NCBI GenBank assembly: GCA_012064385.1 | Contig: QRDG01000965.1 | Span: forward strand, 124,001-188,000 | Source: Puccinellia tenuiflora | Taxonomy: Eukaryota; Streptophyta; Magnoliopsida; Poales; Poaceae | DNA: 64,000 bases | Direction of reading: 5' to 3' | Shown: one piece after another, positions 44,301 to 54,046 of the stretch | Layout of the letters: each line of letters starts with the position of its first letter | Position numbering within the stretch: position 1 is the first letter of the stretch | Notes under the pieces: generated by a model | What the model was told of the DNA's origin: nothing | The model's database searches: none | What the model saw: only the letters and a program-made list of their open reading frames with translations | Program-made: the position numbers and the translations under genes

Positions 44301-47088
44301 GTTCAAACATTTGCGTTTTTTAACTTCAGAAAATGTGCATACTATGGGAATATAATTTTACATCACCCTTGCGTACTTGTTTGAACAAATTGAAAAATGA
44401 AATGAGACTTAAGCCTCACAGACACTCCACAAGCATTGATTTTTTTTAGATATTTGTAATATTGATCATAGTAATGTTTGCTCCAATTTCTATCCTCTTG
44501 GACTCAGTAGTAGGTGTCATGTCACATGGCCTCGATATTTGTTCACAAAAGACCATGCAAACAAATACCAAAGCGAGTATATAAGGATGTTTGAGCAGAG
44601 TTAGGTCGGGTTTGGACATGTCCAAGCCGTCGTGTGATACCGAAACTCCACCCTATCAAAATCGAACATTTGGGCCCTATAAGGGCAAAAACATTGTCAG
44701 TAACTCTGATACTCAAGAGTTATGGAATATGATCAATCGGCCCAAAGGGTGGGGTTGAGTGAAAAGAATTACTGTTTTCAGAGATCTTCATATAAATTAT
44801 AGTGGTTTATTTATATGATCCCTATTCTTTAGTTTGATTTAATAGCTAATTATCCTGCTTATTTAGGGTCAAGGTTGGGCACAAAATTCATGCCCTTGAC
44901 TCACTCCACCACAAAGTAAGATTTTTCGTTGTAGCTGTTGAAAGCCATCCTCTCTACTTCTTCTCCGTGGTTAACTGGAGTTACACTTAATTTTATGCAT
45001 CTTAGAGTTTGTAATGTCCTAGTATTAGCGTGGTTAATATGGTTAATTCGGTTCAGTTAATACGGTTTGGATACTTCAGTTAATATGGTTTAATACGAAA
45101 ATACGATTCGATTTCGGTAATAACCATTTAGTTTCGGTAATAACCGAACTAACCAAAGTTGACGCGATTTTTTGAATAACACATAATTTTTATATCCATA
45201 AATTTCAGTTTTATATTTTCTATGACAGACTAGAAGTGTTGCACAAGTGAGAGACAAAAAATCTATGAAATTTCGGCCAAATAAAAACTTGGTCTACACG
45301 AGGACTTGATCTCACGAACTATGGGTAGAATACAGAGAACATTACGCTCAAACTTGTATTTCGTGTCATATTTACATCACATGCTGGACATAAAAGGCAT
45401 ATACAAAGTTTGGCTAGGCCTCATGTGCAGATATCTCTACTTATCTCGGCGATTTAGTTTATTTCGGTTAAAATCGAATTATTTTGGCTTCTAACCGAAT
45501 TAACCGTGAGCCTTTCAGTGAGACATTTTACTAACTGTAACCTAACTGCTAACCATAAAAAACCGCACATTCGGTTGCGGTTAGGTTTTTTCGGCTCGGT
45601 TTTCGGTTTCGGTTCGGTTATGCATAGCCCTACCTAGTATGGTTTGTAAATCTGAATTTGTTAGTAAGAAAATATGTTGAATGGTCTTGAAATTTTTTGC
45701 TCGGATCAGATCGCTTACTTCAATTTTTCGTTTCTTATTTTTCAAACATTACTAATAGGCCAATAGTTGTTTCCCTTTGTACTAAACTTGTACACCTTTT
45801 ATTTCATCAACTCATTTTTTTTGCATTAATACATATTTTCCTTTTTTTTATGTGTCGAGACATTAACCTTGTAATTGCATTGCAAATTTGTAATATACCG
45901 AGCACATGTTACATATTTTTGCTCTATAGCAATAAGTAGCTTGAGAGTGGTTTTTTTAAGCTTTATCTCGGGCCAGAAAAGTTATAATCTCAATTTCGTT
46001 TCATGTGATTTTTACGAAGAAATAGAGATGTCATTCAATAAACTTTTTTTTTGCTTGTCTTAAGTGAATTACTATGCGCTCAGATGTGGTTGCGTTCATT
46101 TTTGTATATTTAGATGTCTTGCTAGAGAGGTTTAAAGATTGTCAATCTTAGTAGCAAATATCTTGACAAAGCTTGCAGAGTATTATCACTATCTCGGGTG
46201 AGACTAAAGAGAGACTTCTAGATTGTGTGATGTGTTGACAAGTGGTCGATTCTCTAATATCATTAAATCTCACATGTTGGTACTTACAGATACATTTTCC
46301 TTATTAGTGTTTTGGTGTTAAGTTTATCCTCGAATTCCGTATCAACTAATTACAATTGCTTTCACCGGATCATGGCATGATAGGAGATAAGGTAGACCGT
46401 TGGAAAAAAAATGAGCCAGTGATTAATTAACTGAACATGAGAAGTCGAGCTCTTAGCATACCGTGCAGATGGACATGAAGTCGAAGTCACTCTCCCTGTC
46501 CCCCATGGCAACGTCCGGCAGCGCGTCGCAGAACTCCCTCACCACCGCCTGCCTCTTGTGCTCGCAGACGAGCACGCCGGGCTTGGCCACGAAGCCCGTC
46601 GCCTTACCAGATCTGTCCACCTCCAGCTCCGTTCCGATGACCTTGTCGGCTCCGAGAAACGCCGTGGCGAACGGCTCCACCATCACCCGGGGGCTCGCCG
46701 TGATGATGTACCTCCTCCCGAACGAGCGGAACACACGCCACCCCTCCGGGTGCACGTCGCCGGCGTAGAACCTGGGGAGCACCGACCTGGCCACCGCCTC
46801 GATCTCGCTCACCCTCAGACCCGCCACGGCGATGTACACGAACGTGCGCACGGCCAGCGACTCGGACACGGAGATGTAGGTGAGGTACACGAATGGCACG
46901 GACAGGAGGAGGGCGAGCGCGCGGAGGAGGCTGCCGGCCTCGAGCGCGATGAGGAGGTAGTAGGGGAAGGCGCTCCGGGACAGGAGGAGGGTGCCGTCGA
47001 GGTCGGCGGCGACCGTCTGCTGCGACCGCCCTTCCGCGGAGCATTGCTCGATCGGCTTGAACCTCGGAGCCACCATGCTGCTTCTCAT
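41358..47088 (-). CDS. GPAT: Glycerol-3-phosphate acyltransferase with HAD phosphatase domain, 2 exons, about 490 aa
   Basis: Exon 1 47088-46462 and exon 2 42203-41358 are separated by a 4.26-kb GT..AG intron, and the joined frame (SICT/EAYIV) is in phase. Exon 1 encodes a HAD-like phosphatase: motif I DLDGT (29-33), a lysine in CEHKRQ and GDRESD (196-201), all the residues needed for the phosphatase activity known in GPAT4/6/8-type enzymes. Exon 2 encodes a membrane segment (ALLTLLWLPIGFTLALF) and the PlsC acyltransferase domain with NHRTTLDP (309-316) and FPEGTTCREPFLLRF (355-369), ending with the family motif CGGGKSP and GFECT. Likely an ER enzyme acylating glycerol-3-phosphate (sn-2) for cutin/suberin or symbiotic lipid precursors. 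A second ATG four codons downstream (47076) is an alternative start. It appears intact. Confidence 0.92.
42298..43284 (-). mobile_element. Non-autonomous Helitron, 987 bp, in the GPAT intron
   Basis: On the minus strand the element starts TCTTTACTATTAAATTGAG (from 43284) and ends with hairpin CCCGT-AGCAATGC-ACGGG, seven bases, then CTAG (42301-42298). It is preceded by A and followed by T, the usual AT insertion site, and has no target duplication. This fits Helitron termini (5' TC, 3' hairpin plus CTRR). The interior shows no Rep/helicase frame. Confidence 0.7.
43285..45025 (-). other. GPAT intron sequence without other recognised features
   Basis: Intronic AT-rich DNA except for the Stowaway-like element at 43515-43744. 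I saw no exon. Confidence 0.5.
43515..43744. mobile_element. Degenerate Stowaway-like MITE in the GPAT intron
   Basis: CTCCTTTTTAATTACC at the left and GGTGGGAG at the right are flanked by TA on both sides. The interior has inverted segments, for example CACGTAGTTTAA against TTTAAACTACGTG and TTTGACCAT against GATGGTCAA. Termini are diverged from the CTCCCTCCGT consensus. Confidence 0.55.
45026..45632. mobile_element. hAT-like non-autonomous element rich in CGGTT repeats, in the GPAT intron
   Basis: An 8-bp direct repeat CCTAGTAT flanks the element (45018-45025 and 45633-45640), the hAT target length. Its termini are TAGCGTGG on the left and, read inward from the right, TAGGGCTATGC, which begin with the TAG common in hAT ends. 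Both halves are packed with AACCGAA/TTCGGTT motifs in inverted arrangement. No transposase is seen. Confidence 0.6.
45641..46461 (-). other. GPAT intron, 5' part, no feature recognised
   Basis: AT-rich intronic sequence; the GTATGC donor of the intron lies at its right end (46461). Confidence 0.5.
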
Positions 47089-47661
47089 GCACGAAGCGAA
47101 ATGGAACTGTGGCTAGTGGGACGTGAACGAAGAAGACTGACAAGCAGGCGCAGGGAATATATGATCGAGATGTGCCTTGTGCTCTGGGTTCCTCAATGAT
47201 TTCAGCAGACATGCGTAGTGTCTGGGGCTGGGCCGTTATAACTCATTAAATTGCAAACCAGCAAGTTTCCTCTGTCTTCTGTCGCTCTGATTATGGTGTG
47301 CTAGCTCGATGAGATGCAAATGCACACCTCTGTGCGATGTTAACTGTCAGATCAACGAGTCCTTTGTATGTATGAACATTGATGTGGCAAATGTTGTTGG
47401 ATGTCCATCCAAACCCAGTCATATCCCATGGATATGGACTGTAACCTAGGGTAGTAGTAAATCCCAGTGACCTCGAAGATGTTCCACTGACGACAGCTGC
47501 GGTGTCCACGGACCGCAAGCTTTTCATGGACAGAGTTGATCGGAGATCGGAGCAGATCTATGGCCGGCTGGCAGGATTCAATACAAAGGGAAGATGGTCC
47601 CGACGATAGCTTAATACAAAGGCAAGGTTGGAGGATGCACGTGAAGAAGGTCCCCCGTACG
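47089..47661 (-). promoter_or_regulatory. Upstream region of the GPAT gene
   Basis: A non-coding interval immediately 5' of the GPAT start codon that presumably contains its promoter. No TATA box or other element could be placed with confidence. Short minus-strand frames (47291-47527, 47352-47723) have no recognisable domains. Confidence 0.35.
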
Positions 47662-47885
47662 TAGTGATGCAGTTTACTGCTTATCAAGAGATCTACTCGG
47701 CTAATCGTATTCGTACCAAGCATGAAAATGGGCCTCCCTTGAGTTTCCGCAATTTTCTTGTTTTTTAGAGAGAGTGAGGATCTTCAGTTCTACAGTTTTT
47801 TTTTCTATCAGACCTTGTTGTGAATTTAGGCTCCAGCCCACGCCTAACCTGGGCTTGATTTGGTCAAGCTGTCAGTGAGGCCATC
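47662..47885. repeat. 224-bp direct repeat, copy A (uninterrupted)
   Basis: From TGATGCAGTTTACTGC to GTGAGGCCATC. Copy B lies at 51990-53548, where it is split by a Mutator-type insertion. The copies share GAGATCTACTC, GTTTCCGCAATTTTC, TTCAGTTCTACAG and ATCAGACCTTGTTGTGA blocks with about 10 percent difference by eye. Confidence 0.8.
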
Positions 47886-48383
47886 CAAAGGCTCACAGGA
47901 TTTCGTACTGGTGTCAAAAACATGAGTAGTAGAATTCATACTGGTGCCGAAATCGGAGCCGCACCAAAAACAGGCCGTAGACGGGCTTCGGCCCAACGGA
48001 GTCCAACTCGCCCCCACCGACCAGGCCCACCCCAGTCCAGACGCCTACGCCCAGAAACGCACGCGAGACTCCCTCTCCAACCCGTCGCTCCCACTGGGAC
48101 GCCGTCGCCGCCGCCGCCGCCGCCCCTTCCTCTTCCCAGCTCCCGCGCGCATGCCCCGCTCCTCCCTCCACCTCAGGCGCCGCCAGTACACCTCGCCACC
48201 CCGGCGAGCTCGACCGCCCCTCCTTCCCGGCCGCGCGTGCCCGGCCCGTGCTCATCTCCCAATGCACACACAGTCGCTGCGCCCTTGGCCTGACCCACGA
48301 TCCAAGATCCCACGGCGCCGTCGTCATCGCTCGCCAAGGTGGAAGAGCTCATTACGCGGTTCTGGGAGCACGGAGCCTGTGCC
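47886..48383 (+). other. GC-rich leader-like sequence before the chaperonin fragment
   Basis: Contains a run of GCC triplets (48108-48124) and open frames on both strands, but no protein domain. It could be the promoter and 5' leader that originally preceded the chaperonin-60 beta gene copy. Confidence 0.35.
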
Positions 48384-48790
48384 GGCGCACCATTTGGTGC
48401 CACTTCTACTGGTGGGCTCATGGCAGCTCCATGGCATTGTATCAGATAAGAAACCATTGCCAGCCGGCCATGAAATGTGCGCCTTTAGAGAAAAGGCAGC
48501 TTCGGAGTAAAAACAGCTAAGGAGTTATTCTTCAACTAGGATGGATCAGCCACCAAGAAGCTCGAGGTGAGCTTCACATCTTGCACATTCTATATTGATT
48601 TTTCACTATATGCCGGTGCCTGGTGAGTTTTGAACAGCATGAATACACTGTTTCTATATCTTAGGCTTGAGTCAATAAGCTTGGTGATCTTGTTGGAGTT
48701 ACCTTGGGACCAAAGGGAAGGAATGTTGTTTTGGAGAGCAAGTATGGTTCCCCTAAGAATGTAAATGATGGTGTTACATTCCTGAAAGAG
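48384..48790 (+). pseudogene. CPN60B: Chaperonin-60 beta (RuBisCO-binding protein) 5' fragment
   Basis: The start reads FGATSTGGLMAAP then, after a frameshift, IVSDKKPLPA, matching the plastid transit peptide of cereal chaperonin-60 beta (recalled). Next comes AKELFFN, a TAG stop, DGSATKKLE and a GTGAGC donor at about 48568. A second exon (about 48673-48790) reads LVGVTLGPKGRNVVLESKYG, then SPKNVNDGVTFLKE, ending at a GT donor; GVTLGPKGRN is the ATP-binding GroEL signature. The rest of the roughly 600-aa chaperonin is missing. Frameshift, stop and truncation make it a dead copy. Confidence 0.8.
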
Positions 48791-49556
48791 GTACATTGCA
48801 CATCAAGATTTGCTTGTATCATAATTAGTCGACATGCTTATGATGTACTCCCTCCGATCGGTAATGATTGTCGTGAGCTCAGTATCCATTTGTACTATCG
48901 TAGTATATTCCCACGCCAATTATTTCCGACCAGAGGTGGTAATACTTACTATGTTATGAGCACATAAGCCAACTAATTAGCTGTTTTCTGTACTACAACA
49001 GATGTTGCACCTTCTCTTTTTATAATAATAAGTGTTGCAGATCCGTTGGATTTTGGTTATGGGATGAGTCTGTACTGGAGGCTCTAGTTGTCTTGCTACC
49101 CATGATCAGTTTAAAACTCAAGCATGCAGAGATTTCAGTAACGTAGACTACAATGTATCAGATTAGTTTCAGCTCTCATCACTACCTTCATTTAAGCAAG
49201 CATGCGAGCATATATGTGCTATCACGAGAGGTGCTCTAGTGTAGTTTCTCAATTGAGAGATGTGCATTTGTTGTGGTTTCCAATGACAAGAAGTATTGAA
49301 CCAACACATACTGTTTCTGATCAATTTGTATCAGCTTATATGCAATAAGCACATGCTTGACCAACTTATTTGACAATAAAGTCAGAATTATTTTGATTCC
49401 TCACTTCTCTCTCAAATTCAAATCTGTACATGGCACTACTCTGATATATCATATATCTCCTGTTTGTGATGACAATGAAATTATGGATTTGAAAAAGAAT
49501 AATTATTCTTAAATTCGGGAACTGAACCCAATTATGCTTCATATGTTTTGCAGTAG
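48791..49556. other. Unassigned sequence apart from a small MITE
   Basis: No further chaperonin exon could be found here. A Stowaway-like element is listed at 48848-48939. Confidence 0.45.
48848..48939. mobile_element. Short Stowaway-like MITE, 92 bp
   Basis: Starts CTCCCTCCGATCGG and ends CCGACCAGAGGTGG, with TA on both sides (48846-48847, 48940-48941). It is small even for Stowaway, probably internally deleted. Confidence 0.6.
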
Positions 49557-49787
49557 GTGATGTCGACAAGTATGCTGAAGAGATGGTCAACTACTGCACA
49601 ACGGCTTCTCAACAATAGTCTACAAGATGCATTGGCTTCATCAGTCTATCTGGTGAACGAGAAGGAACAACAAAATTTAGAATTACATAAAAAAATGGAC
49701 CCTCTTTACCGGGAGAAGCACTATCACGCGGCAAGAGACGTATCATTCATCGATCTGATGTTTTCAACACTGCCAAATAACAGCTGA
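49557..49787 (+). other. Small unrecognised open frame, 76 aa
   Basis: ATG at 49557 follows a pyrimidine-rich TTTTGCAG (possible acceptor at 49547-49554). The peptide contains LVNEKEQQNLELHKKMDPLY and then REKHYHAARD, charged and helical-looking. I do not recognise it. It might be an exon fragment of another captured gene; a spurious frame is equally possible. Confidence 0.2.
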
Positions 49788-51416
49788 ACATTTGTTTCAT
49801 TTCGGTTCAGCTTCATACTCAGTTGGAGTTTATTTCCTGATTCTGTTTGTAATAGAAGTGGATTTTGTAATCACTTTAAAGTTTGAATATCAAAGTTCCT
49901 CATTTCATTGCATTATCATCTTTCTCTTCATGTGTTTTGGTTACACCATATGTCAGGCAATTCATCATTTCTCAAATTCCTGTCAACTGAACATTAGCTT
50001 CACCAAGTATTAAGCAGTTAATATACACATATGAATCAGTCCATCGCTTCCATATCATATCAATCATTCAGTTGAAAATATCCGTCCATGGACCTGATCC
50101 TTAACCACCAGTGTAGGTACAAATAAATACCCAGAGCTAAGTTTACAAGCTGCGAGCTTAAAAATCTGGGAAGTTTATTACTTACCAGCACAGTGAATAG
50201 CAGCTGATCTAAAATATAGTAGTCATATACTAAGAAAAAGAGATGCAACAGATCTAGCTATTTCTAGCCAAAATGAATGGGCGTCATCACGCTAGTACTG
50301 AACAAGAGAAGCAAAATATTTCCCTGTCAATTAATACTTTACATTGTTAAGATTTTTGTAACTGAAATCAATATCTCTTGCTCGCACTGACGGGGCTGCG
50401 CTTAACACGTCCCTGCCATCTCCTTCCGACAGTTACCAGCGGTGCACCACCGCAGCGACATCTTCTGCTCCTACGCATCATTACAAAGTTTCAAAAATGT
50501 CTGTTTCGTATGACATCATATAGATTATCTACCAGCGATCTGCTGCACATTATCAAATAAACTCCACATATGCACATGTGACTATAGTATGGTTATGTTG
50601 CCTCACATGAGTCACATGACCGTCAGTTAGTGAGTACTTTAATTACAACACTTAAGCACACGCATCACCTTAAAAATATAACTATTTCACAAAAGAAAAG
50701 TATTTTTTTTTAAGGTACCTCTTCAAAAATTAAGCATCACCTACAGATTTCTGGGCAGATTAAAATGTAAGTATTTAGAGCAATATTAGCAGCTAGCTCG
50801 TGTTCTAATATAACCCCATAAGGGCAAGTTTTCACAGTTCTCTGATGTCTGTAACCTGGATAGAGCTCAGTCATTGAGGTCAGATATGTTACAGAACAAT
50901 ATATATGATTTTTTATAAGATGTTGCAATGGATTTGTAACCCACCATTGTTAGTCTTCTCCCGTTAGAAGCTAGTTTAAATTATCCCCTCCTGACAGGAA
51001 GAATGACTATTGTGCTAATACTAATACCTTACTATCTCCTCGACTCTGGCATCACCCATTTACCCACTATAGCTAGCGTATACAAATTGTTATGTTCAGT
51101 GTCATATTTGTGAACTCCATATCCCGCCAATAGTATATTATACCATCTGGTGTTCACTGCATTGGCTTATATCTTAATCTCCATATTGAAGTCCATGATG
51201 TTTATCATACAAACTCCTTAATTATCGGTCTTTGCTGTATTTAATAAACTTGCTGTCGGTAGTAGTCGTCACTATTTGTTTGATGACCATGCACTCACCG
51301 ACTCACGCCTACAAGCCCCATGGTTGGCGACGAATGCACTGCGTAATGCATACAACCTCATTTAGAAGTTGTTTTCTTTGCTGACTACTCGAATTTACAG
51401 CAGTCATCTGCGACTA
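49788..51416. other. Intergenic, no gene recognised
   Basis: AT-rich, without a long frame or obvious transposon end. Confidence 0.4.
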
Positions 51417-51927
51417 TCAGAATTTAGATAACAAAATATGACATAGAAATGTACTTGATGCCAGCGATATGGATACCATGGGGATCAGAACCACGCCGAG
51501 GGCGTACAGACAGATTTGGACAACAGAGAGGGGTTCGGCGGCGTCATGCAATGCTGACGAGACGTCGAGCTCGCGGTCGTCCAGCTTCAACGGAGGAGAC
51601 GAGCGCACTGGCGGCGGCATGCTAGAGCGTGTGGGCGGTTGCAGCGTGCGAGGTGGAGGCAGTGGGGAAGGGGTATACCCGACGCCCTTCAGGAAGGAAT
51701 GGCGACACACGTAGGCGTCGCCGCGTCGGTGCCAAGATGGCAGGATTTCTCCCGACCTCCAAAAAACCACATCTCCGGGCAATCCGTAGCGCTCCACCAA
51801 ACTTGCCGCCCACCAGCAAACGCCAGCTTGGTCTTGAAGTCACCACCGTCGTCTCACCATGACAAACACAACGAGGCCGGACTGAGAAGAGACAACTGTA
51901 GACAAGAGAAGAGACAACTGTAGACAA
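51417..51927 (-). other. GC-rich block with unrecognised minus-strand frames
   Basis: Overlapping minus-strand frames of 127 aa (51800-51417) and 101 aa (51927-51622) exist. The first ends with a hydrophobic stretch (VVQICLYALGVVLIPMVSI) that could be a membrane segment, preceded by an acidic and a proline-rich part. No family is recognised. Copy B of the 224-bp repeat begins just upstream, so this may be the 5' part of a duplicated, decayed gene. Confidence 0.25.
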
Positions 51928-52520
51928 GGGCGGGGGACCATAACCACACAGGAGGGAACAACTTCCACCGTCAAAGACTAACTGTATTGATGCAGTTTAC
52001 TGCTTATCAAGAGATCTACTCAGCTAATTGTATTCGTACCGAGCATAAAAATGAGCCTCCCGTCAGTTTCCGCAATTTTCTTGTTTTTTAGAGAGAGGGA
52101 GAGGTAATCACTAAAAAAAGGGTTTCCTTTGCAAAGGTAACTTTTCCTCTGCTCTCCTCGCGCCAAGTGGCGCCTTCTCCTCGTTTGGTCCCCCGTGGGT
52201 GTTTGCATGTGTGACAAGTGGCAACACTAGAGAGTTTTGGTGGGATTTTCCCATGCCACCGGTTGGAGTACGGATGGGTGGAAACGCATTTATTTTTAGA
52301 TTCGTTTTTTTAAAATGAAATATCTCTAGAACCGTATTTTAGAATTACGAACCGTTTTCATATTTGAGATCCTCGCGTCGAGATCTTCAAAACTAGATCC
52401 CATGTTGATAGGTTTCGAGAAACTTTTTTTTTATACTATCGGTTCTATATAGTTTGTACACTCGATATCATTGTAGTTGTACATCATGTGTAGTTTTGTA
52501 CTTTCTGTTATCTTTCGCGC

Positions 52521-52750
52521 GGATGTATAACGATGTGTGCGCGGATGTACGACGATGTGCGCGCGGATGTACAGGTGAGTTGGGCGGATGTACAGCAGGT
52601 TCGCGTGGGTGTACACCGATGTGCGCGCGGATGTACAACGATGTGTGCGCGGATGTACGACGATGTGCGCGCGGATGTACAGATGAGTTAGGCGCGGATG
52701 TACAACAGGTTCGCGTGGGTGTACACCGATGTGTGTGCGGATGTACATCC
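52521..52750. repeat. Tandem array of CGCGCGGATGTACA-type units
   Basis: A unit of about 20 bp (GATGTGCGCGCGGATGTACA) is repeated roughly ten times with variants. A higher-order block of about 118 bp occurs twice (about 52521-52635 and 52638-52750). It reads open in one frame but is too repetitive to call a protein. Confidence 0.8.
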
Positions 52751-52814
52751 GAATCGCACTATTCTGTACTTTATATTGTATATACTCTGTACTTCCATGT
52801 GCCGCGTTAGCGTA

Positions 52815-52899
52815 GGCGTTAGGGTACGGAGGATTCATCGCCGTCGACGCGATAGACGCTATCGCGTCGACGACGATGAATCCTCCGTACCCTAACGCC
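52815..52899. repeat. Near-perfect hairpin: two 41-bp arms, 3-base loop
   Basis: The left arm 52815-52855 (GGCGTTAGGG...GCGATAG) and right arm 52859-52899 (CTATCGC...CCCTAACGCC) are complementary with one mismatch across 41 positions; the loop is ACG (52856-52858). It lies inside the Mutator-type insertion. Confidence 0.95.
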
Positions 52900-53548
52900 C
52901 CGAGGCTGAGTCCCCCCGTACGCCGCGGTAGCGGCGACGGGGGACGAAGCAGAGCCGCTAGACTAAGAAAAAACTTGTAACTTGTATATATAACTTAGGG
53001 TTGGGGGTGGGTGGCAAGTATCCAAATTTATATACCGATATGCAAGAGAGATTTAGATTTAATTTGTTTATGGTTCCATCTAGTAACAACGCATATCTGT
53101 ACTCCTATTTCCATATAATCTGTACATCGTGGTTTATTTTTTTGTACTCTGTATCATATGTCATGCGTACAACCATACAATATTCAACAGGTAATTATTT
53201 TGGATGTACACGGTTGTACATCACTCGCTACATGCTTGTACCTTTGGTGAAGCTAGTGGCTTTGGATTTGGCTTTGTGCCGATCGATCCAAGACTTGTAG
53301 TTGTAGTTGCGTACGTGTTTGTCTCACCGTATGCAGCCGGTTGTAGTAAAATTCGTTTTTTCTTCCATACAAAGCTGCTACGTGGTGTGCTCTCGTTTGT
53401 GGAGTGCCCTTCGCGAAGGGAGCCCTTCGCGTAGCGACACCCAGAGGGAGAGGATCTTCAGTTCTACAGTTTTTTTTCTATCAGACCTTGTTGTGACTTT
53501 AGGCTCTAATAACCTGGTCTAGATTTGGTCATGCTGTCAGTGAGGCCA

Positions 53549-53827
53549 TCATGCAGGGCTTTTGCAAGTGACATCTTTTGGACCATGCCAAAACCTTTTC
53601 GTGGACCACGACACGACATCTTATATGCTGGGCTGTGGATTTTTTTTGTGTTCGGAATGAGGCCTTTTCTTCGATTTTAGGCTTCCTGACTTTGTGTTCT
53701 CGCTAGCCCAGGCCGAGTATGCTAAGCTGTTGCAAACAGATTCACTCAAGAAGTGTTACGCGTGCCACTTTGTTTATTCGTTGGTGTCTTGGTGAGTAAA
53801 GGTCAATTAGCACAAACCGCATGTTAC
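53549..53827. other. Short unassigned spacer before the young copia
   Basis: No exon is recognised. It ends with GTTAC, one copy of the copia target duplication. Confidence 0.5.
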
Positions 53828-53965
53828 TGTTAGAGTTGTATTCTGTCTAGCATAGCGTACGTATTTGTATTGAGTCGTGTTGTAACTTGTATTCTGATCC
53901 AATATATATAGTGGACGTGAGGAGGCTTAGACCCCCACGGAAACCCTAAAACCCGTCTCTCAACT
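53828..53965 (+). repeat. 5' LTR, 138 bp
   Basis: TGTTAGAG...CTCAACT; identical to the 3' LTR over all 138 bases. It contains AATATATATAG, a probable TATA box. Confidence 0.95.
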
Positions 53966-53979
53966 TGGTATCAGAGCCC
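53966..53979 (+). other. tRNA-Met primer binding site
   Basis: TGGTATCAGAGCCC begins at the first base after the LTR. Confidence 0.9.
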
Positions 53980-54046
53980 TAGGCTCCTGCCGCCGCCGCC
54001 TCTCCTTCCCATCTCGAGCTTCCTCGCCAGCTTCCATCTCGCCACG

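Larger units (their letters stand above)
52103..53442. mobile_element. Mutator-type element, 1340 bp, with hairpin and tandem array
   Basis: Flanked by a perfect 9-bp duplication AGAGGGAGA (52094-52102, 53443-53451). The left end GGTAATCACTA and the right end read inward GGGTGTCGCTA align, and the similarity continues for about 40 bp through AAGGG..CCTT.GC.AAGG, giving a roughly 70-percent inverted repeat. Each end contains a short palindrome (CCTTTGCAAAGG on the left, CCCTTCGCGAAGGG on the right). No transposase is seen; it may be a non-autonomous MULE carrying repeat cargo. Confidence 0.75.
51990..53548. repeat. 224-bp direct repeat, copy B, split by a 1.34-kb insertion
   Basis: 51990-52102 and 53443-53548 together match copy A at 47662-47885. 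Copy A therefore represents the unoccupied site of the Mutator-type element at 52103-53442. Confidence 0.8.

Noticed and set aside
46558..47199. 213-aa plus-strand frame
   Set aside because: Antisense shadow of GPAT exon 1.
47914..48350. Pro-rich protein gene in the GC-rich block
   Set aside because: Open in several frames on both strands, no domain, adjacent to a dead chaperonin fragment; better explained as an old leader sequence.
52454..52810. 118-aa Cys/Arg-rich repeat protein
   Set aside because: It looks like a cysteine-rich repeat peptide, but it is only the translation of the minisatellite; no signal peptide or conserved cysteine spacing beyond the DNA repeat.
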